From positions 1 to 36,259 of the forward strand of contig JAADHO010000004.1 in the NCBI GenBank assembly GCA_013151775.1: a stretch of DNA of 36,259 bases, written 5' to 3'. A program made the position numbers and the translations under genes. Every line of letters begins with the position of its first letter. The first letter of the stretch is position 1. Positions 7,196 through 16,140 of this stretch are shown piece by piece. A model generated the notes under the pieces. That model saw nothing but the letters and a program-made list of their open reading frames with translations. It was not told the origin of the DNA and did no database searches. This DNA comes from Deltaproteobacteria bacterium. GTDB lineage: Bacteria; Myxococcota_A; Polyangia; Polyangiales; Houyiibacteriaceae.

Positions 7196-9049
7196 TCAGC
7201 GTTCGGTCATCTGAATCAAACTCCCGAGGGCGCGCTCCTCCGAGGGGAAGCGTTCGCTGCGACGCTTGAAGAAGCGAGCGAGCAGCCTGAGCGCAGCGCG
7301 TTGATGAGCAGATTTCATGTTATTTATGAGGTCTCTCAGCATGCGATGGGGGAAGCCCTGGTGTCGCCCGCGGATATGATCGTCGCTCATGGCTCTGCCG
7401 AGCGGCCTGGTGAGCGCGTTCACCCCCGCTACGGGATCGCCGAGGGCTGGCCACACGTCTGCCACCTGCACCAAGGCGTCCTCGCCCAGGCTCAAGTAGG
7501 CCTCGAAATCGGCCGCGCTCGCCAGGCTCCCGAAGACTCGCCGGAAATCGTCCCAGGGCACCATGTCACGCCCGCCGCGTCCGCGGTTTCCGATGGCGGC
7601 GAGCAGATAGAGCAGCGGCCCATGGGACGCTCGGCTCTGTCTCCAGATGCGCGCTGCGTCGTCGTAGAGTTCGGTGCGCAGGTTCTGTCGGCTGTAGCCC
7701 GTCAGCTCGGCGAGCACGATGGTCGCGGCGGCCCACTGCTCGGGCACGTCCTCGAAGGCGCGCCACGCGACGATCACGTAGGGGCTCGAGATCCACCGGA
7801 GGTTGGCGAAGAGCGCTTCCGTCAGAGCCGTGTCGTTTCGTTGTAGGATCTCCGCCACGAGGCGTCCTCGAAGATCTGGATCCGTGGAGGCGTAGCGGTA
7901 GAAGTCGTGGTCGCAGCGCGGGGAGTCGAAGCGCCGCCGGTCGCTGCGCCTGGGCGCACAGACGACGAAGTCGAAGAGCTTCTGGGTGTGGTCGCGTGAG
8001 GTGACACGCTGAGGCGTGGGGCGACCCGCCGCGATCCAGCGGTCGACGACGCCGAGGGAGAGGGCGAAGAGGTCGACGCCGGGGAAGGGCTCGCGCAGGT
8101 AGGGATCCTGCTCTCGACCCGGCCCCGAGCGGCGCATGTACATGGCGTCGAGCAGCTTCAGCCGAGCCTGATCGTCGAGGCTGGGCCAGGCTTCGTTCAG
8201 CCACGCGATGTAGGCGCGCTCTCCTGCGTGCCAGGGATCGTCGTCGGGCAAGGCCGCGAGCTCGTCCGCGTGGTGGTTGTAGTCGTTGGTGAAGAAGCGG
8301 ATGCGGTCGACGAGCCACTCACCCACGGCGTCGTGATACTCACCGCCCGCCCGCGCGGTGGTCGTCCAGAGCACGGTGGCGTTCCGCAGCGCGAATCCGC
8401 GGCGTGATCGGTCGCCACGAAAACCCCGACGCTCGAGCCAGCGCAAGAAGGGCGCCTGGTCCTGCACCTGGATCTGCTCCGCCTCGACGCCATCGAAGCG
8501 CGCGTCGTAGTAGGCGTCGAAGGCCTCGCGGAAGGCGTAGCGCATCAGCCCACTGGGCACGCCTCTGTTCATCTTCACGAGCAGCACGCCCGCGTCGACG
8601 TCGAAGCTCACCTCGGGCTGCCTCAGGGAGCCGTCGTAGTCGAAGCGGAGCTCGGTCAGGCGCGTCTGCCCGAACTTGAAGACCTCGGGATCACGCTCAC
8701 GAAGACGTGCGAGATCCTGCGGGATCAGTCCGACCTCGTGGTCGAAGAAGGCGTCGAAGAAGCGCGCCACGGGCCGCGGCATCATCTGCACATCGAAGCG
8801 CAGGCTGATGGCGTGACCCAAGAGGCGCTGCATCTCGTCCATGGCTCGCCTCAGGCGCGCGTCCTGAAAGTCGATCTCTTCCTGACCGTTCGCGCCCCAG
8901 GCCACGTTCACCGATGGGCTGACCTGCGTCACGTTGACGTTGGTCACGTCGACGTTGGTCACGTTGTTGGACACGTTCACTTGGGTCTGAGCGCCGGGCT
9001 GTGCCGCGCCACAGCCGAGCACGAAGAGGAAGAGCAGATGCGTACGCAT
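7196..9049 (-). CDS. Large orphan lipoprotein (617 aa)
   Basis: I do not recognise a family. The protein opens MRTHLLFLFVLGCGAA: a short charged start, a hydrophobic core and an LGC lipobox with lipidation cysteine at residue 13. Next comes a short Asn/Val/Thr repeat (NNVTNVDVTNVNVT), then a soluble region without membrane helices that is rich in aromatic and charged residues and ends at RFPSEERALGSLIQMTER. No catalytic motif was evident. The ATG at 9049 is chosen because it gives a complete lipoprotein signal; the frame remains open for more than a kilobase upstream, but that part is antisense to the phosphofructokinase gene and is not credible as coding. It is divergent from that gene, with 108 bases between the starts. 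It is probably anchored in the outer or inner membrane facing the periplasm. Confidence 0.75.
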   Translation of the reverse strand: MRTHLLFLFVLGCGAAQPGAQTQVNVSNNVTNVDVTNVNVTQVSPSVNVAWGANGQEEIDFQDARLRRAMDEMQRLLGHAISLRFDVQMMPRPVARFFDAFFDHEVGLIPQDLARLRERDPEVFKFGQTRLTELRFDYDGSLRQPEVSFDVDAGVLLVKMNRGVPSGLMRYAFREAFDAYYDARFDGVEAEQIQVQDQAPFLRWLERRGFRGDRSRRGFALRNATVLWTTTARAGGEYHDAVGEWLVDRIRFFTNDYNHHADELAALPDDDPWHAGERAYIAWLNEAWPSLDDQARLKLLDAMYMRRSGPGREQDPYLREPFPGVDLFALSLGVVDRWIAAGRPTPQRVTSRDHTQKLFDFVVCAPRRSDRRRFDSPRCDHDFYRYASTDPDLRGRLVAEILQRNDTALTEALFANLRWISSPYVIVAWRAFEDVPEQWAAATIVLAELTGYSRQNLRTELYDDAARIWRQSRASHGPLLYLLAAIGNRGRGGRDMVPWDDFRRVFGSLASAADFEAYLSLGEDALVQVADVWPALGDPVAGVNALTRPLGRAMSDDHIRGRHQGFPHRMLRDLINNMKSAHQRAALRLLARFFKRRSERFPSEERALGSLIQMTER

Positions 9050-9157
9050 GCGGCGACCATGGCCTAGCCGGCGCGCCTCCCGCAAGTCGCCAGCTGGCGC
9101 TGCCTGGCATCGGTCGCGCATTGCATCATCCCCGAGCGAGGCTAGGCTCGCGCGAAC

Positions 9158-10492
9158 ATGAACGGCAAACGACTCGGCGACCACGTCAAGCGCGTGGGGA
9201 TCATCTTCTCCGGCGGTCCCGCACCCGCCGCCAACGCGGTCATCTCCTCCGCGGCGATCTCTTTCTTCGAGGACGCGCGCGAGGTGGTCGGCTTCTTCCA
9301 CGGCTACTCCAACCTTCAGGAGTACCACCCGGTCACGCATCGCCTGCTGCCCGACGAGCACTACCGCATCTTCGAGGAGCGTGATCTCCGCGGCCTGCGC
9401 AACAGCCGCGGGATCCTGATCGGCACCGCCCGGGCGAACCCCGGAAAGGGCCTCGAGACGCGCGCGGATCTGGCGGAGCCCGAGAAGACCAAGCGCCTGC
9501 GCAACGTCTACAACGCGCTGATCGACCTGGAGATCGACGCGCTGATCTCCATCGGCGGCGACGACACGTTGAAGACGGCGAACTTCCTCTACGAGTATCA
9601 GAAGCTGCTGCCCGAAGAGGCGCGCCGAGTGCGCATCGTCCACCTGCCCAAGACGATCGACAACGACTACCATGGCATCGACTTCACCTTCGGCTTCTTC
9701 ACGGCCGTCGACGTGATGGCCAAGGAGCTGCAGAACCTGCGGGCCGACGCCATCGCCACGAGCAGCTACTTCTTGGTGGAGACGATGGGTCGCAAGGCGG
9801 GCTGGCTCTCCTACGGCGTGGCCATCGCTGGGGAGGCGAATCTGGTGCTCGCGAGCGAGGATGTGCGCGGCTCCCTGGCCATCGACGAGACGGTGGTCGA
9901 TCCTGAGACGGGCGAGGAGCGGGTCGAGGTGCGCCTGAACGTCGATGAGCTCGCGAATCGGATCGTCACGCTGATCCAGACGCGTGAGCGGCGCGGGAAG
10001 CACTACGGCACGGTGGTCTTGGCCGAGGGTCTGGCGGAGCTGCTGCCCCGGAGCTTCCTCGATGATCTGCCGCGCGATGAGCACGGTCACCTTTCCCTCG
10101 GGCGCATCGATCTCGGCAAGCTGATGGCCGATCGTGTGGGCCGCCTCTACCAGGAGAGGACGGGTACGGCCAAGAAGCTCACGGGCGTGCAGCTCGGTTA
10201 CGAGTCACGCTGCGCGCCGCCCCACGCGTTCGACGTGATGCTCGGGAGTCAGCTCGGCATCGGCGCCTATCGAGCGCTGGTCGAAGAGGGTTTGGACGGC
10301 CACATGGTGAGCGTCAGCGGACAGCTCGACCTCCAATACGTGCCCTTCGCGGATCTGATCAACGCGGAGACGATGCGCACCGACCTGCGCTTCATCGAGC
10401 CAGGCAGCGATTTTCATCAGCTCGCGCGCTTCCTCGAGACGCGCACGGACGATATCCCCGAGTGGAGTACAGGGCGCAGACGCGAGCGCTAG
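9158..10492 (+). CDS. 6-phosphofructokinase, pyrophosphate-dependent type by motif
   Basis: A 444-aa phosphofructokinase-family enzyme that phosphorylates fructose 6-phosphate in glycolysis. Visible motifs are the N-terminal phosphate loop GIIFSGGPAPAANAV (residues 14-28), GGDDTLKTANF (from 133), PKTIDNDYHGIDFTFGF (from 164), ETMGRKAGWLSYG (about 207-220) and GYESR near 348. In this family an Asp after GGD together with a Lys before TIDND marks pyrophosphate as phosphoryl donor, whereas ATP enzymes have GGDG and GTIDND. This copy has the pyrophosphate pair, so the reaction is probably reversible. That is inference from motif rules. The start ATG at 9158 has only a weak ribosome binding site. 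The gene is convergent with the cytochrome gene, with two bases between the stop codons. Confidence 0.85.
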   Translation: MNGKRLGDHVKRVGIIFSGGPAPAANAVISSAAISFFEDAREVVGFFHGYSNLQEYHPVTHRLLPDEHYRIFEERDLRGLRNSRGILIGTARANPGKGLETRADLAEPEKTKRLRNVYNALIDLEIDALISIGGDDTLKTANFLYEYQKLLPEEARRVRIVHLPKTIDNDYHGIDFTFGFFTAVDVMAKELQNLRADAIATSSYFLVETMGRKAGWLSYGVAIAGEANLVLASEDVRGSLAIDETVVDPETGEERVEVRLNVDELANRIVTLIQTRERRGKHYGTVVLAEGLAELLPRSFLDDLPRDEHGHLSLGRIDLGKLMADRVGRLYQERTGTAKKLTGVQLGYESRCAPPHAFDVMLGSQLGIGAYRALVEEGLDGHMVSVSGQLDLQYVPFADLINAETMRTDLRFIEPGSDFHQLARFLETRTDDIPEWSTGRRRER

Positions 10493-10494
10493 GA

Positions 10495-10938
10495 TCAGCG
10501 GGCGCGCGCCAAGAAGGCGCTCAGGGCGTGCGCCTCGTTCGGCTTCAGCTCGAGCTGCACGCGCCCCTGGGGGGCCCCGTGGAAGTCGCGGAGCAGCAGC
10601 TCCTCGGCCCAGCGCGTGTCCTTGGCGGGATCGGTGGCGTCTGCTTCTCCGTCCCGATGTACGCTGATGATCCCGCTCAGACTGCCCGCGGGAGATTCGC
10701 TCGAGTCCAGGCTGTGGCAGCCCGTGCAGCCCCGGCCGCGAAAGAGCAGGGCGCCCCACTCGGCGTCGCTCAGACCGACCGGTCCTTGGCTCGCCCGCGG
10801 CAGCGGTGGATCTTCGTCACCGCCACAGGCGATCCCGGCGCTGAGCGCGAGCAGCGCGATCCCCACGCGTAAAAAGCGTCCGCGGTGCACCCCGAAGGGG
10901 ACCATGGACGCTCGTGCGGATCTCGGCGCTCGAGGCAT
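10495..10938 (-). CDS. Small c-type cytochrome lipoprotein
   Basis: A 147-aa protein with a hydrophobic segment ending in a lipobox (ALSAGIAC, lipid cysteine about residue 38) and one haem c attachment site, GCTGCH at residues 70-75. It should be a membrane-anchored monohaem cytochrome facing the periplasm, taking part in electron transfer. The usual distal methionine ligand is not visible: there is no Met after residue 12, while several His residues (in ISVHRD, RDFHGAP, NEAHAL) could act as sixth ligand or the site could be open. The start is uncertain; ATG 10938 is given, TTG 10941 precedes it directly, and an internal ATG at 10905 would give a more typical signal peptide. It is convergent with the phosphofructokinase gene. 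Confidence 0.72.
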   Translation of the reverse strand: MPRAPRSARASMVPFGVHRGRFLRVGIALLALSAGIACGGDEDPPLPRASQGPVGLSDAEWGALLFRGRGCTGCHSLDSSESPAGSLSGIISVHRDGEADATDPAKDTRWAEELLLRDFHGAPQGRVQLELKPNEAHALSAFLARAR

Positions 10939-10971
10939 CAAGATCTGCTGAAACTCACCGAGCTCGGCGGC

Positions 10972-11193
10972 TCAGAAGCCCTGACGGTCGCGCTTGCGAC
11001 GACGACGCGCGGCCTCGGCCTGCTTCTTACGTCGGCGAACCGAAGGCTTCATGTAGTGGCGCCTGCGCTTGAGCTCACGAAGGATGCCCTCGGAAGCCAT
11101 CTTGCGCTTGAGGTGCTTCACCGCGCGCTCGAGGCCCTTCTCTCCGACAACAACCTCGACGGGCTTGCACTGGACCGCCTCACCAATCGACAT
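10972..11193 (-). CDS. rpsU: 30S ribosomal protein bS21
   Basis: A 73-aa, very basic protein matching bS21, a small-subunit protein near the anti-Shine-Dalgarno end of 16S rRNA that takes part in translation initiation. It begins MSIGEAVQCKPVEVVVGEK, continues LERAVKHLKRKMASEG and RELKRRRHYMKPSVRRRKKQ, and ends in a basic tail. The length is normal. The ATG has AAAGGG eight bases upstream. It stands between the cytochrome gene and ruvB, all on the minus strand, with an untranslated gap of about 108 bases before it, so it probably has its own promoter. Confidence 0.93.
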   Translation of the reverse strand: MSIGEAVQCKPVEVVVGEKGLERAVKHLKRKMASEGILRELKRRRHYMKPSVRRRKKQAEAARRRRKRDRQGF

Positions 11194-11301
11194 AGATTAA
11201 CCCTTTCCCAAAACGGGCGCGGACCTTGGCATGTGGACCCCGGTAGCGCAAGCCTCACGACGCGTCTTTCGTGATCCCAAGGCGCTTCCTGACGCCAATT
11301 C

Positions 11302-12327
11302 CTAGAAGAGCCGGCCTTGACGCTTGGGCTCTTGGCGGCCGAGGTGCTCGTAGGCGTGGCGTGTGGCGACGCGACCGCGGGCTGTGCGCGCGAGGAAGCC
11401 CTGCTGCAGGAGATAGGGCTCGTAGACGTCTTCGAGCGTGTCCCGTGGCTCGCTGAGCGCCGCGGCGAGGGTCTCTATGCCCACCGGGCCGCCATCGTAG
11501 TGCTCCATGATCACGAGCAGGTAGCGTCTGTCCATCTCGTCGAGGCCGGCGGAGTCCACATCGAGCCTCTCGAGCGCCTCGCGCGACATCTCGTGGGTGA
11601 TGCGCCCATCGCCGAGCACCTCGGCGAAGTCTCGCGCGCGGCGCAGCAGGCGGTTGACGATGCGCGGGGTGCCGCGGGCGCGGCGTGAGATCTCGCCTGC
11701 GGCCGGCGCGTCGAGCGGGCAGCCGAGCAGGCCCGCGCTGCGCGAGACGATCGATTCGAGGGCCTCGGGAGGATAGTAGTCGAGACGCGCGGGATACCCG
11801 AAGCGTGAGCGCATGGGGTTGGTCAACAGGCCCGTGCGCGTGGTCGCCGCCACCAAGGTGAAGGGATGAATCGGCAGCTGCAGCGTCTGCGCGTAGGGCC
11901 CGTCGCCATGCACGACCTCGATGCGGAAGTCCTCCATGGCCGAGTAGAGGTTCTCCTCCACGACCGCCGTGAGTCGGTGGATCTCGTCGATGAAGAGCAC
12001 GTCCCGGGGCTCGAGCTGCGTCAGGATGGCCGCGAGCTGCCCCTTGTGCTCGATGGCCGGTCCCGAGGCGAGGTGCAGCGTGACGCCCATCTCCTCGGCC
12101 AGGATGTAGGCCATGGTGGTCTTGCCGAGGCCCGGAGGCCCGCAGAGCAGCACGTGGTCGAGGGGGTCGCCACGTCGACTCGCTGCCTCGACCATGATCC
12201 GGAGGTTGTCCTTGATCTTGTCTTGGCCCACGAAGTCGTCGAAGCGTGAGGGACGCAACGCGATCTCGTAGCGACGCTCCTCCACACCCGCACCGGGCTT
12301 CAGCGTCTCGCTCTTCTCGGTGGTCAT
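11302..12327 (-). CDS. ruvB: Holliday junction branch-migration DNA helicase RuvB
   Basis: A 341-aa AAA+ ATPase that drives branch migration of Holliday junctions together with RuvA. Visible features are [18 protein letters not shown], Walker [10 protein letters not shown] (residues 63-71), Walker [11 protein letters not shown], sensor region [19 protein letters not shown], and the C-terminal winged-helix region ending in [12 protein letters not shown]. The ATG at 12327 is selected over an earlier in-frame codon at 12372 because GGAGAG lies eight bases upstream and the family normally begins here. It follows ruvA by 67 bases. Confidence 0.95.
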   Translation of the reverse strand: MTTEKSETLKPGAGVEERRYEIALRPSRFDDFVGQDKIKDNLRIMVEAASRRGDPLDHVLLCGPPGLGKTTMAYILAEEMGVTLHLASGPAIEHKGQLAAILTQLEPRDVLFIDEIHRLTAVVEENLYSAMEDFRIEVVHGDGPYAQTLQLPIHPFTLVAATTRTGLLTNPMRSRFGYPARLDYYPPEALESIVSRSAGLLGCPLDAPAAGEISRRARGTPRIVNRLLRRARDFAEVLGDGRITHEMSREALERLDVDSAGLDEMDRRYLLVIMEHYDGGPVGIETLAAALSEPRDTLEDVYEPYLLQQGFLARTARGRVATRHAYEHLGRQEPKRQGRLF

Positions 12328-12394
12328 GCTGCTTCTCTCCGACAGCATGCGGGCTCGCCTCTGGGACTGCAAGGATGTTCAGGTTCTCGAAGCA

Positions 12395-13003
12395 TCACGC
12401 CTTGGAGAGGGTCGCCAACGCGGCACGCAGAAAGACCTCGAGGCTCGCCTCGCGGGCGTCACCCTCGACGCGCGCCACGGCACCCTCGGCGATGGCCCGC
12501 TTGTAGCCCAGATTCACCAGCGCAGCGATCACCTCAGTGGCCGCATCGCCTGGCGTGGGAGCGCTGGCGCTCGCGCTCGTGACGGGCGAACCCGGTGGCA
12601 GGTCGAGCTTGTTCTCCAGGTCGAGGAGGATGCGCTCGGCGGTCTTCTTGCCGACACCGCTGACGGCCTGGAGCGCCTTGCGATCCTTGCGCGCGATGGT
12701 CTGCGCCAAGGCCGCGGCGTTCATCTGTCCGAGGATGGCGAGGGCGAGCTTTGGGCCCACGCTGTTCACGCCGAGCAGCGCACGAAAGGCCAACTTGTCG
12801 GCGGATCCATCGAAGCCATAGAGCGTCAGGGCGTCCTCGCGCACCAGCGTGTGGATCTCGAGCGTGGTCTCCTCGGGCGACGCGGCCAGCCGCCCCAGAG
12901 TGCCGAGCGGGACGAAGACCTCGTAGCCCACACCGTGCACGTCGACGACGCACGATCCGTCGCTGCCGCGTTCGACCACCACGCCCCGGAGTCTGCCGAT
13001 CAT
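12395..13003 (-). CDS. ruvA: Holliday junction branch-migration protein RuvA
   Basis: A 202-aa Holliday-junction-binding protein that forms the tetramer on which RuvB motors load. It opens MIGRLRGVVVERGSDGSCVVDVHG, the OB-fold start typical of RuvA. It has the helix-hairpin-helix region (LQAVSGVGKKTAERILLDLE) and a C-terminal RuvB-binding domain (AALVNLGYKRAIAEGAV) after a short Ala/Pro/Ser linker. The ATG at 13003 lies seven bases after the ruvC stop and has GGTGAGGG upstream. A longer in-frame reading up to 13189 is antisense-like and rejected. Co-transcription with ruvC and ruvB is expected. Confidence 0.94.
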   Translation of the reverse strand: MIGRLRGVVVERGSDGSCVVDVHGVGYEVFVPLGTLGRLAASPEETTLEIHTLVREDALTLYGFDGSADKLAFRALLGVNSVGPKLALAILGQMNAAALAQTIARKDRKALQAVSGVGKKTAERILLDLENKLDLPPGSPVTSASASAPTPGDAATEVIAALVNLGYKRAIAEGAVARVEGDAREASLEVFLRAALATLSKA

Positions 13004-13010
13004 CGCGCCC

Positions 13011-13529
13011 TCACCGTCTGCTGAGCTTCTTCTTGGGGCGCGTCCCAGGGATAGGCAAGGCGCTGCGCGTGGCCTGCGCGTGGGTGATGGCGATGGCCAA
13101 GGCGTCCGTGGCGTCCTCGCCGGGCAGCTCCGTGAGGCCCAGGATCGCACCCACGAGCCGTGCGACCTGGGACTTGTCGGAGCGTCCACGCCCGGCCACC
13201 GTGCGTTTCACCAACGCGGGCGCGTAGCTCGCCACCGGGAGCCCGGCCTCGGCGCCGGCCAAGAGCGCCACGCCGCGCGCCTGCGCCAGCTTCAGCGCGC
13301 CTGTCACGTGCTTGGCGAAGAAGAGATCCTCCACCGCCACCTCGTCGGGCTCGGTCGCCGCGATGATCCGCGTGAGGCCCTGATACATGAGTAAGAGGCG
13401 CCGATCGAGGCTCGCCTTCTGCGGGGCCTTGATGGTCTCCGCCGTCACGTACACGAGCCGTGTCCCCGCTCGCTCCACGACGCCCACGCCCATGCAGCGG
13501 CTGCCTGGATCGATACCGAGGACGCGCAA
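13011..13529 (-). CDS. ruvC: Crossover junction endodeoxyribonuclease RuvC
   Basis: A 172-aa Holliday junction resolvase. It shows GIDPGSRCMGVGVV with the first catalytic Asp at residue 7, VAVEDLFFAKHVTGALKLAQARG with the catalytic Glu, and the C-terminal DATDALAIAITHAQ with the remaining acidic residues. Length is normal. The start appears to be a TTG at 13529, three bases after the yebC stop; no ATG or GTG fits before GIDPGS. A Lys/Arg tail closes the protein. It sits between yebC and ruvA in the conserved order. Confidence 0.94.
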   Translation of the reverse strand: MRVLGIDPGSRCMGVGVVERAGTRLVYVTAETIKAPQKASLDRRLLLMYQGLTRIIAATEPDEVAVEDLFFAKHVTGALKLAQARGVALLAGAEAGLPVASYAPALVKRTVAGRGRSDKSQVARLVGAILGLTELPGEDATDALAIAITHAQATRSALPIPGTRPKKKLSRR

Positions 13530-13532
13530 CGC

Positions 13533-14270
<738 letters not shown>

Positions 14271-14434
14271 CGGGGCTCCTGTGCTGCTGTGGGCGCGCCA
14301 AGCTCGCTGCTCAGCTCCTCACCCGCATTTCGAGTCGGAGTCTACTTAGGCGCGACCGCTAGCTCAGGTCAAGTCTCGGTCGACGCCTCCCTGTGCGAAA
14401 AGCGCACAACTTGACTTGTCGCATTCCGGTTCCC

Positions 14435-14872
14435 ATGAATACTCACGTTATGGGCGCAAACCATGAGGTTGATGGGGAGATCATCATCCGCTTTCGGACG
14501 AGCCTCGAGCGCTGCCTCGCGCGCAGCGAGTTCCTCGATCGCTTTTACGACCGCTTCATGAGCTCCTCGGACGAGGTGAAGGAGATGTTCGCCAAGACCG
14601 ACTTCTCCAAGCAGCACCGCATTCTGCGCGGTTCCCTCTATCTCATGAGCCGAGCGGCCATGGGGCTCGAGGACGGCCGCGAGCACTTGATGGCGGTCGC
14701 CAAGACGCATGGGGCGGACAGGCTCGCCATCCCACCGCATCATTATGACTTCTGGCTCGAGGCCCTGATCGAGACCGCCCGGGAGATGGAGCGTGACTTC
14801 GACTCCGAGCTCGAGGCCGCGTGGCGTGAGGTGCTCGGCCTCGCGGTGCGAATCGTTCGCCAACACGATTGA
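14435..14872 (+). CDS. Single-domain globin-like protein
   Basis: A 145-aa haem-globin-type protein. The helical pattern fits: LDRFYDRFMSSSDEVKEMFAKTDF with a Phe at the CD1 position (about residue 52), LRGSLYLM for helix E, then VAKTHGADRLAIPPHHYDFWLEALI, where His about 92 matches the proximal F8 ligand and the PxHYxxW block is common in bacterial globins and globin-coupled sensors. No transducer domain follows, so it is a stand-alone globin. It could bind oxygen or nitric oxide; the ligand is not determined. The ATG at 14435 is preferred for length. A GTG at 14393 and an ATG at 14450 are alternatives, and none has a clear ribosome binding site. Confidence 0.72.
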   Translation: MNTHVMGANHEVDGEIIIRFRTSLERCLARSEFLDRFYDRFMSSSDEVKEMFAKTDFSKQHRILRGSLYLMSRAAMGLEDGREHLMAVAKTHGADRLAIPPHHYDFWLEALIETAREMERDFDSELEAAWREVLGLAVRIVRQHD

Positions 14873-14881
14873 AGGCTCGCG

Positions 14882-15367
14882 TCAGCAGCCTTGGCCGATC
14901 AGCATCAGGCTGAGCATGACCACGTCGCCGCCCGTGACGACACCCGCTACCGATCCGTCGCGTTCGACCACCGGCACGCAGCCGATGCGCTCTCTGCGCA
15001 TGGCGCGGAGCACGTCGATCACGGGAGCGTCCGCATCGACGATGTGAGGATGCGGGCTCATCACGTCCCTCACCTTCATCAGCGACAGGGCCTTCTCGCG
15101 CATCGTGGGCTCCTTCACCAACAGGCTCGAAGGCTGCGCAGCGCGCAGGTCGCGATCGCTCACCACACCGACGACGCGACCGCGCTCGTCGAGCACCACC
15201 AAATGAAGCACGTGGGAGCCACGCATGCGCGCTGCGGCCTCCCGCGCGCTCTGGTCGACGCCCACCGTGCGCACGGGGCTGCTCATGATGTCGCGGGCGA
15301 GCCGCTCACGTTGGGCAGCCCTTGGACCTCGAGAGTGAGCTGATTCGCTGATCTTCCCATGGTCCAC
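14882..15367 (-). CDS. Tandem CBS-domain protein
   Basis: A cytoplasmic protein made almost only of two CBS domains, which usually form a Bateman module that binds adenine nucleotides. The first domain runs DIMSSPVRTVGVDQSAREAA to HLVVLDERGRVVGVVSDRDL, the second VRDVMSPHPHIVDADAPV to GCVPVVERDGSVAGVVTGGD. It ends in a short hydrophobic tail, VVMLSLMLIGQGC. The start is uncertain: GTG at 15367 is given, a TTG at 15415 extends it to 177 aa, and neither has a clear ribosome binding site. It stands convergent to the globin gene with nine bases between. No effector domain is present, so the partner is unknown. Confidence 0.8.
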   Translation of the reverse strand: MDHGKISESAHSRGPRAAQRERLARDIMSSPVRTVGVDQSAREAAARMRGSHVLHLVVLDERGRVVGVVSDRDLRAAQPSSLLVKEPTMREKALSLMKVRDVMSPHPHIVDADAPVIDVLRAMRRERIGCVPVVERDGSVAGVVTGGDVVMLSLMLIGQGC

Positions 15368-15622
15368 GCAGGTGACGTAGGCACCGCCTCGCCGGCGTGA
15401 GTTGCGCCCACGCAATCAGCCCCGGCGCTCGAGCGCTCGCGCTTCGATCCGATCATGGCGCGCAACACTTGCTCGATTGGGCAGTCGTTGCCTCTCGGGC
15501 GTCCAGGATCTCTCGCGATCGCTGGGCGTTGGGGTTGGCACGGGCGTTGCGATGAGGTCGGTCAGCTCGGCGAGAAGTTCGCCGGCGGCATGCAGCGAAG
15601 CGCTGCAGATGGAGAGACTCAA

Positions 15623-16030
15623 ATGCTAGGTGGACTCATCGTAATCGTAGGCGGGCTGATCGCCTCCTCGAACCTGATCGTAGGCCGACTTCCCAACGCC
15701 AAGGACTGGCTCGACAAGCTCTCGCCCTACCAGGGCTCGATCGGCGGGCTGATGTTCTTCTGGGGTATCTGGGAGACGATCAGCGTCGTGACCAACATCG
15801 GCGTGCTCTCGAGCGCGCCCTTGGACTGGATCCTGTGGCTCGGGATCGCCATGGCGGACCTGCTGGTCGGCTTCTTGCTCGGCTTCGGGCTGATCACCAA
15901 GTACGCCCTGAGCAAGAACGAGCAGGCGAGGGAGAAGGGCCAGACCATTCGCGCCAAGCTCGCTCCTTTTCAGGGCATGCTCGGCCTCTTCGCCATCGCA
16001 ATGGGCGTCGCATACATCGTGATCGTCTGA
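15623..16030 (+). CDS. Small four-helix membrane protein, function unknown
   Basis: A 135-aa integral membrane protein. Four hydrophobic segments are visible at about residues 1-19 (GGLIVIVGGLIASSNLIVG), 39-60, 67-91 (WILWLGIAMADLLVGFLLG) and 115-135, with a short basic loop KNEQAREKGQTIRAK between the last two. The ATG at 15623 is chosen because GGAGAG precedes it by six bases and the protein then opens directly with a membrane helix; the frame is open further upstream, but that part does not look coding. I do not recognise a family. It is divergent from the CBS gene. Confidence 0.72.
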   Translation: MLGGLIVIVGGLIASSNLIVGRLPNAKDWLDKLSPYQGSIGGLMFFWGIWETISVVTNIGVLSSAPLDWILWLGIAMADLLVGFLLGFGLITKYALSKNEQAREKGQTIRAKLAPFQGMLGLFAIAMGVAYIVIV

Positions 16031-16062
16031 GCTTGGGACGCCGCCGCAGACATCCAGAGGAC

Positions 16063-16091
16063 GACGGGCGCCCCCGATTGGGACGCCCGTC
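16063..16091. terminator. Hairpin between convergent genes, possible terminator
   Basis: GACGGGCG at 16063-16070 pairs with CGCCCGTC at 16084-16091 around a 13-base loop, just after the membrane-protein gene and before the stop of the convergent lipoprotein gene. There is no clear T-run on either side, so it may be a Rho-assisted or weak bidirectional terminator. Confidence 0.4.
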
Positions 16092-16140
16092 TGGATGGAT
16101 TGGCTGTACACCGGCCCTGCGGACCGGGAGAGCATTCGGA

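Noticed and set aside
9050-10090. Long minus-strand open stretch continuous with the orphan lipoprotein
   Set aside because: It is antisense to the well-supported phosphofructokinase gene, and the lipoprotein has its own complete signal sequence starting at 9049.
12328-12372. Longer N-terminus for RuvB
   Set aside because: The extra 15 residues are not typical of the family, and the downstream ATG has a good ribosome binding site.
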